From contig JAJZUP010000007.1 in NCBI GenBank assembly GCA_021848465.1, positions 2,501-66,500 of the forward strand: a stretch of 64,000 bases of DNA, in the 5' to 3' direction. Shown here piece after piece: positions 29,728-38,850 of the stretch; position 1 is the stretch's first letter; the number at the start of each line of letters is the position of its first letter. The stretch is from Pseudomonadota bacterium (GTDB lineage Bacteria > Pseudomonadota > Gammaproteobacteria > Burkholderiales > Gallionellaceae). The position numbers and the translations under genes are program-made. A model generated the notes under the pieces. It was not told the origin of the DNA and did not search any database. It worked only from the letters and a program-made list of their open reading frames with translations.

Positions 29728-30932
29728 GGCTTACCGATACCATCCAGTTTGCATCGTCCAGCCTGCGCGGCAGCCCGACACGCACGGTGCTGATGATGCT
29801 GGCAATGTCGATCGGCGTGGCCGCCGTCGTGGTGCTCACCGCGCTCGGTGAGGGCGCGCGGCGTTACGTGGTCAACCAGTTTTCCTCGTTGGGCACCAAT
29901 CTCGTCATCGTCCTGCCGGGGCGCACCGAAACTGCTGGCGTCGGGCCGGGCATGATGACCGGGCAGACGCCGCGCGACATCACGCTCGATGATGCCGAGG
30001 CCCTGTTGCGCAGCCCGGCCGTGAGCCGGATTGCCGCGCTGACGGTTGGTTCCGCTACGCTTTCGCTGGATGCGCTGAACCGCGATGTGGTCGTGCTGGG
30101 CTCCACACCCAGCCTGCTTGAAGTGCGCCACATGAAAATGGCCCTCGGGCGCTTCCTGCCTCCCGGCGATATCCATGACAGCGCTTCGGTTTGCGTGCTC
30201 GGCATCAAGCTCAAGCAGGAGCTGTTCGGAAATGACCAGGCCGTCGGCCAATGGGTACGTCTGGGTGACCGCCGTTTCCGCGTGATCGGGGTCATGGCGT
30301 CGCAAGGCGAATCGATGGGCTTCAATACCGATGAGGTGGTGATTGTTCCGGTGGCATCGGCGCACCAGCTCTTCAACACTTCCGGGCTGTTCCGTGTGCT
30401 GCTCGAAGCGAAAAACCGCGACTACATCGAGCAATTGAAACACGATGCCGAGGAAATCATGTTCCAGCGCCACAGCGGGGATAGGGATGTCACCGTGATT
30501 ACGCAGGATGCCATCCTCGCCACGTTTGACCGCATCCTGATGGCGCTGACCATGGCAGTGGGCGGGATCGCCGCCATCAGCCTGGCCGTGGCCGGCGTGC
30601 TGATCATGAACGTGATGCTGATCGCCGTGGCGCAGCGCGTCAAGGAAATCGGGCTGCTCAAGGCGCTCGGTGCGCCGGGGCGCCAGATTCGCAACTTGTT
30701 TTTTGCCGAAGCCGTGCTGCTGTCCGGCATCGGGTGCCTGGCCGGGCTGGCGCTGGGGTATCTAGGTAGTGCGGTCATCGGCCAAATCTATCCCAATTTC
30801 CCGGTGTCGCCGCCGTGGTGGTCGGTGCTGGCGGCCAGCGCCACCGCGCTCGGCACGGGCATCCTGTTCAGCGTGTGGCCGGCCCGGCGCGCCGCCCGGC
30901 TCGACCCGGTCGCGGCCCTGGCGGGGAAATAA
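29724..30932 (+). CDS. MacB-type ABC permease, first subunit
   Basis: 402 residues. One N-terminal membrane helix (VLMMLAMSIGVAAVVVLTALGEG), then a periplasmic MacB_PCD domain of about 220 residues and three C-terminal FtsX helices (about residues 275-395), ending LDPVAALAGK. Start ATG at 29724 overlaps the ATPase stop. Its natural partner may be the second permease at 31719, from which it is now separated by a toxin-antitoxin pair. Confidence 0.9.
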   Translation: MRLTDTIQFASSSLRGSPTRTVLMMLAMSIGVAAVVVLTALGEGARRYVVNQFSSLGTNLVIVLPGRTETAGVGPGMMTGQTPRDITLDDAEALLRSPAVSRIAALTVGSATLSLDALNRDVVVLGSTPSLLEVRHMKMALGRFLPPGDIHDSASVCVLGIKLKQELFGNDQAVGQWVRLGDRRFRVIGVMASQGESMGFNTDEVVIVPVASAHQLFNTSGLFRVLLEAKNRDYIEQLKHDAEEIMFQRHSGDRDVTVITQDAILATFDRILMALTMAVGGIAAISLAVAGVLIMNVMLIAVAQRVKEIGLLKALGAPGRQIRNLFFAEAVLLSGIGCLAGLALGYLGSAVIGQIYPNFPVSPPWWSVLAASATALGTGILFSVWPARRAARLDPVAALAGK

Positions 30933-30938
30933 CCAATC

Positions 30939-30976
30939 TATGGTTCTTGACACCATAAATTGTGCGGGCAGATAAT
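30939..30976 (+). promoter_or_regulatory. Promoter and probable operator of the TumE/TumA pair
   Basis: A perfect -35 TTGACA (30947-30952), 18 bases, then GATAAT (30971-30976). The inverted repeat TATGGT (30939-30944) / ACCATA (30952-30957) straddles the -35, the place expected for autorepression by the antitoxin. Confidence 0.6.
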
Positions 30977-30982
30977 CGGATC

Positions 30983-31273
30983 ATGACCAAGCGGGCAAAC
31001 CTGATCTACCGCGAAAAACGCAGTCATGCCGGGGGCATTGTGGAAATGGTGGTTTGGCGGGTTCCGCAGCCGGTGCCGCCATCGGAGCATCCTTTCAAAT
31101 ACCGTCTGGTATTCGTGCGTGACGGCGAGCGGCTGGTGGGGTATGACAACGAACGCGGCAAGGGTGACCACCGGCATCTGGGCGAGCTTGAGTCGCCTTA
31201 TGTTTTTGTGGATGAAGATCAATTGCTCAATGATTTTTGGCAAGACGTCATGGAGGTGAACAATGAAACCTAA
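30983..31273 (+). CDS. TumE-family (DUF6516) putative toxin
   Basis: 96 residues from ATG 30983 (MTKRANLIYREK). The pattern FKYRLVFVRDGERLVGYDNE followed by GKGDHRHLGE is characteristic of DUF6516/TumE-type proteins, paired with an HTH antitoxin. The toxic activity is inferred from family and pairing only. The end overlaps the next gene by 11 bases. The pair sits inside an ABC exporter operon. Confidence 0.72.
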   Translation: MTKRANLIYREKRSHAGGIVEMVVWRVPQPVPPSEHPFKYRLVFVRDGERLVGYDNERGKGDHRHLGELESPYVFVDEDQLLNDFWQDVMEVNNET

Positions 31274-31646
31274 CCCGAATGTGCTGCACCTGACCGTAGG
31301 TGAACCCATGGCGGCCGGTCTTGCCCGTGCTGCTGCAGCAATGAAGGCTGCCCGGCAGGGAAAAAAGATGACGTCATACCATGGCGTCGGCTTCGACAAT
31401 GTCGGCGAACTCTTCTCGGTATTCACCCCGAAACGCTGGGAGCTTATCGGGGCGCTACGCGAAGGTGGGGCGATGACAATTGCCGAACTAGCCCGCCGAC
31501 TCGGGCGCGACTACAAGAATGTGTATAACGATTGCGAGCGCCTGATTGAATGGATGGCCGTCGAGAAAGACGAGAACGGACTGGTCTGTGCGCCCTACGA
31601 TGAGATTGTGGTGGATATGAAGCTGCCTGAAAAACGGGCGGCCTAA
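31263..31646 (+). CDS. TumA-like HTH antitoxin / autoregulator
   Basis: 127 residues. A MarR-like winged-helix is visible in the second half: FTPKRWELIGALREGGAMTIAELARRLGRDYKNVYNDCERLIEWM, followed by VEKDENGLVCAPYDEIVVDM. This is the DNA-binding partner normally encoded with DUF6516 proteins. It probably neutralises the upstream toxin and represses the shared promoter at the TATGGT/ACCATA repeat. Confidence 0.75.
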   Translation: MKPNPNVLHLTVGEPMAAGLARAAAAMKAARQGKKMTSYHGVGFDNVGELFSVFTPKRWELIGALREGGAMTIAELARRLGRDYKNVYNDCERLIEWMAVEKDENGLVCAPYDEIVVDMKLPEKRAA

Positions 31647-31718
31647 CGTGCTGTGCCAATTCCGTCATTTTAATCAGCCAGCCTTGTCTCCTGAGTTCTG
31701 ACCGGCAGGGGGAGTTCG

Positions 31719-32918
31719 ATGTTATTCCGCGACCTGATTGCCCTTACCTCATCAAGCTTCCTGACCTACCGGATGCGCAGCTTCCTGACCGGGCTCGGCA
31801 TCGCCATCGGCATTGCCGCTGTCATCCTGCTGACCTCGATCGGCGAGGGTTTGCATCATTTCATGCTGTCGGAGTTTTCCCAGTTCGGCACCAACATCAT
31901 CAGCGTGCAGCCGGGCAAGACGCAGACACAGGGCGGCAACGTCGGCATCTTCGGTTCGGTGCGCCCGCTGACGCTGGAAGATGCCAATGCGATGCGCCGC
32001 TTGCCCTACGTCGAATATGTGATCCCCGGCATGGCGGGCACGGCCGAGGTGAAGGCCAATGGCCGCACCCGGCGCACCATGGTGTTGGGTGAGGGGCGCG
32101 ATTTCAGCAAGGCGTTCACGATGAAGGTGCAGAGCGGCAGTTTCTGGACCGATGAGGATAATGAGCAGGCGCGCGCCCAGGCCGTGATCGGCTCGAAAAT
32201 CCAGCAGGAACTGTACGGGAATCAGAACCCTTTGGGCAGCTACCTGCGCGTCGGCGGCCAGCGCTACCGAGTGATCGGCGTGATGGAGTCGAAAGGGCAG
32301 ATATTGGGCATGGATATGGACGACTCGGTATTCATTCCCGCCGCGCGCGCGCTGGAGCTGTTCAACCGCCCCGGCCTGATGGAGGTGAATGTCAGCTACC
32401 GTCCCGATGTGGATGCCGACACGGTCCTCAAGCTGCTGCGCGAGCGCATGATCGAGCGCCACGGGCGCGAGGATTTCACGATGATCTCGCAGGAGCAGGC
32501 GCTGGAAGTGCTGAGCTCGGTGCTCGACGTGATTACCTTTGCGGTCGGCGCGCTGGGCGGCATTTCTTTGCTGGTCGGCGCGGTTGGCATCCTCACGATC
32601 ATGACCATGGCGGTGACCGAACGTACCGCAGAAATCGGCCTGCTGCGCGCGCTGGGCGCACAGGAAAAACAGGTGCTGGCGTTGTTTCTCGGCGAGGCCA
32701 TGCTGCTGTCCGCGCTGGGCGGCGTGCTCGGTCTGGCGGTCGGGATCGGGATTGCCCAGGCCGTGCATTTCTTCGCGCCATCCTTCCCGGTGCATACGCC
32801 ATGGCTGTTCGTGGTGCTGGCGGAGCTGACTGCCGTATCAATCGGCCTGATGGCCGGCGTGGTGCCGGCGCTGCGTGCCGCGCAGCTTGACCCGGTGGAG
32901 GCGTTGCATGCGGAATGA
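31719..32918 (+). CDS. MacB-type ABC permease, second subunit
   Basis: 399 residues with the same layout as the first permease: N-terminal helix (FLTGLGIAIGIAAVILLTSIGEG), periplasmic MacB_PCD domain (FGTNIISVQPGKTQTQGG), three C-terminal helices, ending LDPVEALHAE. Strong Shine-Dalgarno GGGGAG. With the ATPase at 29047 it probably forms a LolCDE-like heterodimeric exporter. The 72 bases before it hold no clear promoter, so expression may depend on read-through from the toxin-antitoxin module. Confidence 0.88.
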   Translation: MLFRDLIALTSSSFLTYRMRSFLTGLGIAIGIAAVILLTSIGEGLHHFMLSEFSQFGTNIISVQPGKTQTQGGNVGIFGSVRPLTLEDANAMRRLPYVEYVIPGMAGTAEVKANGRTRRTMVLGEGRDFSKAFTMKVQSGSFWTDEDNEQARAQAVIGSKIQQELYGNQNPLGSYLRVGGQRYRVIGVMESKGQILGMDMDDSVFIPAARALELFNRPGLMEVNVSYRPDVDADTVLKLLRERMIERHGREDFTMISQEQALEVLSSVLDVITFAVGALGGISLLVGAVGILTIMTMAVTERTAEIGLLRALGAQEKQVLALFLGEAMLLSALGGVLGLAVGIGIAQAVHFFAPSFPVHTPWLFVVLAELTAVSIGLMAGVVPALRAAQLDPVEALHAE

Positions 32919-32962
32919 TGAGGCAATTACCACCTAAATTGCGAAGTGTAGGATGTGAATGA

Positions 32963-33910
32963 ATGATCAGTAAGAAAACTGTTTTTGTTCTTGGGGCCGG
33001 CACAAGCATGCCGTATGGTTTTCCGTCTGGTGCTAGTTTGAGAAAAATCTTATGTGCGCCAGCGAACGGCCATTCCAAAGAAATTGACTGGATAGCATCG
33101 ATTACAAAACTAGGGATTAGTCCTTTGGATTCAATTAAATTCGCACGAGCATTTCTTGACTCAGGTGTGGGATCGATAGATTCATTCTTATCTAGAAGAT
33201 CGAAAGAATTCGGAGAAATTGGAAAATTTGCAATTGCAGCCGTTCTCTGTAATCAAGAGGAGCCTTCACGTTTCAGAAATACTGACATTGAAGATGATTG
33301 GTATAACTATTTATGGAACGCATTGATAGCTGGTGTTCATGAGTGTGAGGATTTGGCAGCAAATCAAATTCGCTTTGTCACTTTTAACTACGATAGATCA
33401 TTGGAATATTATCTTCGTAAATCATGTCAGGAAACTTTTGGTGTGTCATATGCTGACGCTGTAAAGGCATTAGAACCACTACAGATTATTCACATGTATG
33501 GGCAACTTGGAAAACTTGATCAAGCTACCTCATCGGATTCGAGGAGTTATGAAAATTTTATTGGAGCATCTGAACTTAGGATAGCAGCTGAAGGAATAAA
33601 AATTATTTCAGAGTCAAGGGATGAGGCTCCTGAGTTTGATGAAGCTAGGAAACTATTTGGGTGGGCCGAGCAGATATGTTTTTTGGGATTTGGTTTTGAT
33701 CATAAAAATATGTCGAGATTAAATTTGGAGTCTGTGTGTAAGGAGCGCCGACTTACCGGGAGATCAATTCGTATTATCGCTTCAACCTATGGAAGAATGC
33801 CTGTCGAGAATTCGGCAGTCATGAATTCTATTCCCTCATCTAACGGATGGTGGGAAATGGAGTATGGGGAAAGCCTGTCAGCTCTTCGAAAGAAAGGTGT
33901 GTTGCTATAA
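32963..33910 (+). CDS. SIR2-like domain protein, candidate anti-phage NADase
   Basis: 315 residues. SIR2-type NAD-binding features: GAGTSMPYGFPSG (residues 11-23), TFNYD (residues 140-144), the probable catalytic His177 in IHMYGQLG, and FLGFGFDHKNM (about residues 238-248). This matches the SIR2_2-like group whose members often act as NAD-depleting effectors of phage defence; no partner domain or adjacent partner gene is seen. The gene is about 40% G+C by partial hand count, against roughly 60% in its neighbours, and uses A/T-ending codons, pointing to recent transfer. It lies between an ABC permease and a flavin reductase. Confidence 0.75.
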   Translation: MISKKTVFVLGAGTSMPYGFPSGASLRKILCAPANGHSKEIDWIASITKLGISPLDSIKFARAFLDSGVGSIDSFLSRRSKEFGEIGKFAIAAVLCNQEEPSRFRNTDIEDDWYNYLWNALIAGVHECEDLAANQIRFVTFNYDRSLEYYLRKSCQETFGVSYADAVKALEPLQIIHMYGQLGKLDQATSSDSRSYENFIGASELRIAAEGIKIISESRDEAPEFDEARKLFGWAEQICFLGFGFDHKNMSRLNLESVCKERRLTGRSIRIIASTYGRMPVENSAVMNSIPSSNGWWEMEYGESLSALRKKGVLL

Positions 33911-33924
33911 CTTGTTAGTCAGCC

Positions 33925-34461
33925 ATGGTGAAGAAAGACTTTCCATTGTCCAATGTCTATCAATTGCTGGAGCCCGGGCCGGTGGTGCTGGTGACGACTG
34001 CGCACAAGGGCGAGGCAAACATCATGACGATGTCGTGGCACACGATGATGGAGTTTGAGCCGCCGCTGATCGGCTGCGTGATCAGTGGGCGCAACTACAG
34101 TTTTGATGCGCTGCGCAAAACCAGGGAGTGCGTGCTGAATATTCCCGCCGCCGAGTTGGCAAAGCAGGTTGTCGGCATTGGCAATTGTTCCGGCAGCAAG
34201 GTCGATAAATTCAGGAAGTTCGGGTTGACTGCATTGCCTGCGACGCAGGTTGCAGTGCCGATGATTGCCGAATGTTTTGCCAACCTGGAGTGCCGTGTCG
34301 CAGATACGCGGATGGTCAACCGTTACAACTTTTTTGTGCTGGAGGTGGTGCAGGCATGGTGTTTGCCGATCCACAACCATTCGCGCACTTTGCACCACCG
34401 CGGGCATGGGAAATTCATGGTTGCCGGGGAAACGATCAGGCTGAAATCCGGCAAGGCGTAG
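33925..34461 (+). CDS. Flavin reductase family protein
   Basis: 178 residues. Split-barrel FMN-binding fold of the flavin reductase-like family: VVLVTTAHKGEANIMTMSW near residue 20, PPLIGCVISGRNYSFDALRKTRECVLNIP in the middle. Such proteins reduce FMN with NAD(P)H or act as FMN-binding oxidoreductases. Substrate cannot be read from sequence. Base composition returns to the chromosomal norm here. Confidence 0.85.
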   Translation: MVKKDFPLSNVYQLLEPGPVVLVTTAHKGEANIMTMSWHTMMEFEPPLIGCVISGRNYSFDALRKTRECVLNIPAAELAKQVVGIGNCSGSKVDKFRKFGLTALPATQVAVPMIAECFANLECRVADTRMVNRYNFFVLEVVQAWCLPIHNHSRTLHHRGHGKFMVAGETIRLKSGKA

Positions 34462-34556
34462 ACGTAACAGTCATGCCATTTTGCCGACTGGATCGGGTAT
34501 AGTTGGTGCCGCAAGGTGTTTCGCAGATGTGTTCAACTCGTCAAAAGGAGGTTGTT

Positions 34557-34862
34557 ATGAAAAGCAAGCTGATGGTGATGGGTGTTTTGCTGGCCAGTCT
34601 GGTGTCGGCCAGTGCAATGGCACAAGGGCCGGGTTATCGTTTCAACCAGAAAAATACCCCGGGGTGGTCGCTGATGAGCAAGGAGGAGCGCACTGAATTC
34701 CGCGATCAGATGATGGCGGCGAAATCGTTTGATGAGTGCGTGAAAATCCAGTCCGCCCATCATGAAGAAATGCTCAAGCGCGCCAAGGAAAAAGGCGTGA
34801 CCCTGCATATGCCGCGCAGGAATGCCTGCGAGCGCATGAAAGAGCGCGGCATGTTCAAGTAA
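34557..34862 (+). CDS. Small periplasmic protein of unknown function
   Basis: 101 residues with a perfect AAAGGAGG Shine-Dalgarno. A Sec signal peptide (MKSKLMVMGVLLASLVSASAMA, cleavage after AMA) precedes a soluble helical region with LMSKEERTEFRDQMMAAKSFDEC and HHEEMLKRAKEKGV, and two cysteines that could form a disulfide. I do not recognise a named family. It is followed directly by a hairpin. Confidence 0.75.
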   Translation: MKSKLMVMGVLLASLVSASAMAQGPGYRFNQKNTPGWSLMSKEERTEFRDQMMAAKSFDECVKIQSAHHEEMLKRAKEKGVTLHMPRRNACERMKERGMFK

Positions 34863-34866
34863 GTCC

Positions 34867-34894
34867 ACGAGCCCCCGGCTTGCCGGGGGCTCGT
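34867..34894 (+). terminator. Hairpin after the small periplasmic protein gene
   Basis: ACGAGCCCCCGG pairs with CCGGGGGCTCGT. A strong stem but only a poor T run follows. Confidence 0.65.
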
Positions 34895-34908
34895 ATTGTG
34901 TTGGCCTG

Positions 34909-35325
34909 ATGAGTACCTCCCTTGTTGTTTCCCGGAAAGTGGCAATTCGCTGGCTGGGCGCCTGGTGCGCGATGCTGATGGTGTCGATCCTGAACGGCAC
35001 ACTGCGCGATTTCACCTACGGCAAACTGGTTTCGCCGTTGACCGCCCATCAGCTTTCCACCCTGAGCGGCATCCTGCTCTTGGGCGGGGTGATCTGTTTT
35101 TACGCAAGGCGCTGGCCGTTTGTTTCATCCACTCAGGCTTGGCTGGCAGGGCTGCTCTGGGTGAGCATGACGGTTGCATTCGAATTCCTGTTCTTTCACT
35201 ATGTCGGCGGGCATGGCTGGGCTGAGTTGCGGGCAAATTACAACATGACGGAAGGCCGCCTGTGGCCGCTGCTTCTGCTCTGGGTGCTGGTTGCGCCGGT
35301 CGCTTTTTATCGCTGGCGACGCTGA
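34909..35325 (+). CDS. Four-helix integral membrane protein, unknown function
   Basis: 138 residues with four hydrophobic segments (about residues 13-31, 48-66, 76-98 and 115-133). Between helices 3 and 4 is FHYVGGHGWAELRANYNMTEGRLWPLL. The family is widespread but unnamed to my knowledge. Next gene is yaiI on the same strand, 30 bases away. Confidence 0.75.
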   Translation: MSTSLVVSRKVAIRWLGAWCAMLMVSILNGTLRDFTYGKLVSPLTAHQLSTLSGILLLGGVICFYARRWPFVSSTQAWLAGLLWVSMTVAFEFLFFHYVGGHGWAELRANYNMTEGRLWPLLLLWVLVAPVAFYRWRR

Positions 35326-35355
35326 AGCGAGTTGCCGTTTTTTAGAAAGCCTGTC

Positions 35356-35805
35356 ATGCAGATTTGGGTGGATGCCGATGCCTGTCCGAACGTTATCAAG
35401 GAAATCCTGTTTCGCGCGGCGGAGCGCAGGCAGATAGCGCTGACGCTGGTGGCGAACAAACTGCTGCACTGCCCGCCGTCGCGCGTGATCCGTGCGCTGC
35501 AAGTCCCGGCCGGTTTCGATGTGGCGGACAACAAGATCGCCCAGGCGGTCGAGCCGGGCGACCTGGTCATCACCGCAGACATTCCGCTTGCTGCGCAAGT
35601 GATCGCGCGCGGCGCTCATGCGCTGAATCCCCGCGGCGAGCTTTACACCAAAGACACGATCCAGGAGCGGTTGACCATGCGCAACTTCATGGAGGGTTTG
35701 CGCAGCAGCGGGGTGGAGACCGGCGGCCCGTCCGCGCTAAGCCAGGGCGACCGCCAGGCGTTTGCCAACCAGTTGGATAAATTCCTGGCGCGGCACGGCG
35801 CTTAG
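35356..35805 (+). CDS. UPF0178 (DUF188) family protein YaiI/YqxD
   Basis: 149 residues from ATG 35356. The opening [19 protein letters not shown] with the conserved DADACP and the central [11 protein letters not shown] are diagnostic of this PIN-like family of unknown function. The upstream in-frame ATG at 35332 adds eight residues with no homology. The length matches the family. Confidence 0.92.
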   Translation: MQIWVDADACPNVIKEILFRAAERRQIALTLVANKLLHCPPSRVIRALQVPAGFDVADNKIAQAVEPGDLVITADIPLAAQVIARGAHALNPRGELYTKDTIQERLTMRNFMEGLRSSGVETGGPSALSQGDRQAFANQLDKFLARHGA

Positions 35806-35849
35806 CCTGCTACGATGCACGCATTTTCCTGCTAGAACCCGCCTGAGCG

Positions 35850-37049
35850 ATGCATAAAATCACCAGCGATGTATTGAGCCAAATCCCGCGCGGGGTGTGG
35901 GTGCTTGGCTTTGTCAGCCTGCTGATGGATGTGTCATCCGAAATGATCCATAGCCTGCTGCCGCTGTTCATGGTCACGGTGCTGGGCGTCAGCGCGCTGG
36001 CGGTCGGTGTGATCGAGGGGGTTGCCGAATCAACCGCCTTGCTGGTCAAGGTTTTTTCCGGCGCATTGAGCGATTATCTCGGCAAGCGCAAGGGGCTGGC
36101 CGCAGCGGGCTACGCGCTGGGCGCATTCAGCAAGCCGATGTTTGCGCTGGCGCAAAGCGCCGGCATGGTGCTGTCGGCGCGCTTTCTTGACCGCGTGGGA
36201 AAAGGCATACGCGGTGCACCGCGCGATGCCTTGCTGGCGGATATTACCCCGGTGGAAATACGCGGGGCGGCATTCGGCCTGCGCCAGTCGCTGGATACCG
36301 TGGGCGCGTTCCTCGGGCCGCTGCTGGGCGTCGGGCTGATGCTGTTGTGGGCCAACGATTTTCGCGCCGTGTTCTGGGTGGCGCTGGTGCCCGGCTTGCT
36401 GGCGGTGGCCTTGCTGTTGTTCGGGGTGCGCGAGCCGGAAAGGCCGGAGGCGCACACGCCGGTCAATCCGGTCAGCCGCGCCAACCTGAAGCGCTTGAGT
36501 ACCGCATATTGGTGGGTGGTCGGCATCGGTGCGATCTTCACACTGGCGCGTTTCAGTGAGGCTTTCCTGGTGTTGCGTGCGGCACAAGGCGGGGTGGAAG
36601 TCGCGCTGGTGCCATTGGTCATGGTGGCGATGAATGTGGTCTATGCGGCGGTGGCCTATCCGTTCGGAAAACTGTCCGACCGTATCAGTTATGGCAAGCT
36701 GCTGGCGCTGGGGCTGGCCGTGCTGATCGCGGCAGACCTGGTGCTGGCGCAGGATGACCATTGGCTGACCGTGCTATGCGGCGTGGCCCTCTGGGGCGTG
36801 CATCTCGGCATCACGCAAGGGTTGCTGGCGCGCATGGTGGCCGACACTGCTCCCGCCGATTTGCGCGGCACCGCATATGGATTTTTCAACCTGATGAGCG
36901 GAATTGCAATGCTGTTTGCCAGCGTGGTGGCTGGCGTGTTGTGGGACAAACTGGGCGCAGCGTTTACCTTTTACGCCGGTGCGGCATTCAGCCTGCTGGC
37001 TATATTGGCATTGCCATGGCGCGCGGCAGTGGTCGGAGAAAAACCATGA
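35850..37049 (+). CDS. Major facilitator superfamily transporter
   Basis: 399 residues, about 12 membrane segments. The MFS motif between helices 2 and 3 appears as GALSDYLGKRKG (about residues 71-82), and GKGIRGAPRDALLADITP is the second characteristic loop. A sub-group close to YfkF/YajR-like permeases is possible; substrate unknown. It overlaps the earP start by 4 bases. Confidence 0.88.
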   Translation: MHKITSDVLSQIPRGVWVLGFVSLLMDVSSEMIHSLLPLFMVTVLGVSALAVGVIEGVAESTALLVKVFSGALSDYLGKRKGLAAAGYALGAFSKPMFALAQSAGMVLSARFLDRVGKGIRGAPRDALLADITPVEIRGAAFGLRQSLDTVGAFLGPLLGVGLMLLWANDFRAVFWVALVPGLLAVALLLFGVREPERPEAHTPVNPVSRANLKRLSTAYWWVVGIGAIFTLARFSEAFLVLRAAQGGVEVALVPLVMVAMNVVYAAVAYPFGKLSDRISYGKLLALGLAVLIAADLVLAQDDHWLTVLCGVALWGVHLGITQGLLARMVADTAPADLRGTAYGFFNLMSGIAMLFASVVAGVLWDKLGAAFTFYAGAAFSLLAILALPWRAAVVGEKP

Positions 37050-38215
37050 GGGCAATGCCGCAAACCTGCGATATTTTTTGCGCCGTGGTGGATAACTACG
37101 GCGACATCGGCGTGTGCTGGCGGTTGGCGCGGCAACTGGCGCATGAGCATGAGGTACAGGTGCGGCTCTGGGTGGATGACCTCGCCAGCTTCGCGAAGCT
37201 GTGCCCCGAGGTGAATCCGGTTCTGGAAAGACAGTATTGCCGTGAGGTTGAAGTGTGGCATTGGGCTGGCACCTTCCCTGAAGTGCAGCCTGCCGAGCTG
37301 GTGATCGGGGCATTCGCCTGCAACTTGCCGGAGCGTTATGTTGCCGCAATGGCACAGCAATCGCGCGAACCGGTCTGGTTGAACCTTGAGTACCTTTCGG
37401 CCGAAGAGTGGGTTGAAAGCCATCACAAACTGCCATCGCCACATCCGCGCCTGCCGCTGACCAAATATTTCTTCTTCCCCGGCTTTACCGCCAAGACCGG
37501 CGGCTTGCTGCTGGAGCGCGACTTGCTGGCGCGGCGCGATGCATTCCTTGCCGACCCGGTGCAGCAACAAGCTTACTGGCGCAATCTCGGCGTGGCGCCG
37601 GAACGTGCCGAGGGTGAAATGCGCGTTTCGCTATTCAGTTACGAGAATGGCAATATTGAGGCGCTGTTGCAGGCCTGGGTGCAGGGAGCGTTGCCGGTGG
37701 TGTGTTGCGTGCCCGAGGGGCGCGTACTGCCGCAGGTGGCGGCTTTTTTCGGGCAGCAGGGCGCGGCGCCGGGAGCGTGCTGGCAGCGCGGCAATTTGCG
37801 CGTACATGTGCTGCCGTTCGTCGAGCAGGAGCGTTATGACCCCTTGCTGTGGGCCTGCGACACGAACTTTGTGCGCGGCGAGGACTCCTGCGTGCGTGCA
37901 CAATGGGCGGGCAAGCCCTTTGTCTGGCATATCTACCCGCAGCATGATGGCGTGCACATGCAGAAGTTGCAGGCGTTGGCCGCGCGTTATGGGCAAGGTT
38001 TGCCCGCAGCAGCGGCACAGGCCAATAGCGCCATGTGGCAGGCCTGGAACGGGGAAGGGACGGTTGCTGTCGCCTGGGGGGCGTTTGCCGCGCAACGCCT
38101 GGAGCTGCAAGCACATGCCGGGGTTTGGGCGCAGGGATTGGCGCAAAATAACCTTGCTTTGAATTTGCTGGATTTTTTCAATGAAGTTGGTAGAATCCGC
38201 GCCTTCGAAATTTAG
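37046..38215 (+). CDS. earP: EF-P arginine rhamnosyltransferase EarP
   Basis: 389 residues. EarP transfers rhamnose from dTDP-rhamnose to Arg32 of EF-P, activating it for polyproline translation. It is a GT-B glycosyltransferase: [16 protein letters not shown] near the N terminus and the active-site segment [21 protein letters not shown] near residue 275 match EarP. ATG 37046 overlaps the MFS stop. Immediately upstream of efp, the expected partner. The rml genes for the sugar donor are not in the window. Confidence 0.95.
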   Translation: MRAMPQTCDIFCAVVDNYGDIGVCWRLARQLAHEHEVQVRLWVDDLASFAKLCPEVNPVLERQYCREVEVWHWAGTFPEVQPAELVIGAFACNLPERYVAAMAQQSREPVWLNLEYLSAEEWVESHHKLPSPHPRLPLTKYFFFPGFTAKTGGLLLERDLLARRDAFLADPVQQQAYWRNLGVAPERAEGEMRVSLFSYENGNIEALLQAWVQGALPVVCCVPEGRVLPQVAAFFGQQGAAPGACWQRGNLRVHVLPFVEQERYDPLLWACDTNFVRGEDSCVRAQWAGKPFVWHIYPQHDGVHMQKLQALAARYGQGLPAAAAQANSAMWQAWNGEGTVAVAWGAFAAQRLELQAHAGVWAQGLAQNNLALNLLDFFNEVGRIRAFEI

Positions 38216-38232
38216 CTTTAGGCAGACCCATA

Positions 38233-38796
38233 ATGAAAATCGCTCAAGAACTCCGCGCAGGCAATGTGGTGATGGTCAAGGACCAGCCTCTGGTTGTGCA
38301 AAAATGTGAATACAGCCGCTCCGGCCGCAGCGGCTCGGTAGTGAAGTTCAAATTCAAGAACCTGTTGACCGATGCGCCCAGCGAAGCGGTGTACTCGGCA
38401 GACGACAAGTTCGACCAGATCATTCTCGACAAGAAGGAATGCACCTATTCCTACTACGCCGACCCGATGTATGTATTCATGGATACCGAATACAACCAGT
38501 ACGAAGTGGAAAAGGAAAACCTCGGCGACGTGGTGAACTATCTGGCCGACGGCATGGAAGACAAGTGCGAAGTGACCTTCTATAACGACAAGGCCATTTC
38601 CGTGGAACTGCCGAACACCATCGTGCGCGAAGTGGAGTACACCGAGCCAGCCGTGCGCGGCGACACATCCGGCAAGGTGATGAAGCCAGCCCGCCTGAAG
38701 GGCTCCGGTTTCGAACTGCCAGTAGCCGCCTTCATCGAAATCGGCGACAAGATCGAAATCGACACCCGCACCAACGAGTTCAAGAAGCGCGCTTAA
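38233..38796 (+). CDS. efp: Elongation factor P (Arg32 type)
   Basis: 187 residues. EF-P relieves ribosome stalling at polyproline. The KOW-like domain I carries SRSGRSGS, with Arg at position 32 where the post-translational rhamnose goes; this fits the adjacent earP. Domains II and III ([30 protein letters not shown]) are complete. An 18-base gap follows earP, so the two are co-transcribed. Confidence 0.97.
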   Translation: MKIAQELRAGNVVMVKDQPLVVQKCEYSRSGRSGSVVKFKFKNLLTDAPSEAVYSADDKFDQIILDKKECTYSYYADPMYVFMDTEYNQYEVEKENLGDVVNYLADGMEDKCEVTFYNDKAISVELPNTIVREVEYTEPAVRGDTSGKVMKPARLKGSGFELPVAAFIEIGDKIEIDTRTNEFKKRA

Positions 38797-38812
38797 GCGT
38801 TGCGCGGTGATG

Positions 38813-38840
38813 AAAAAAGGCAGCCTCGGCTGCCTTTTTT
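38813..38840 (+). terminator. Rho-independent terminator of earP-efp
   Basis: AAAAAAGGCAGCC-TC-GGCTGCCTTTTTT, a textbook hairpin with a T run. Confidence 0.93.
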
Positions 38841-38850
38841 ATTTGTGGCC

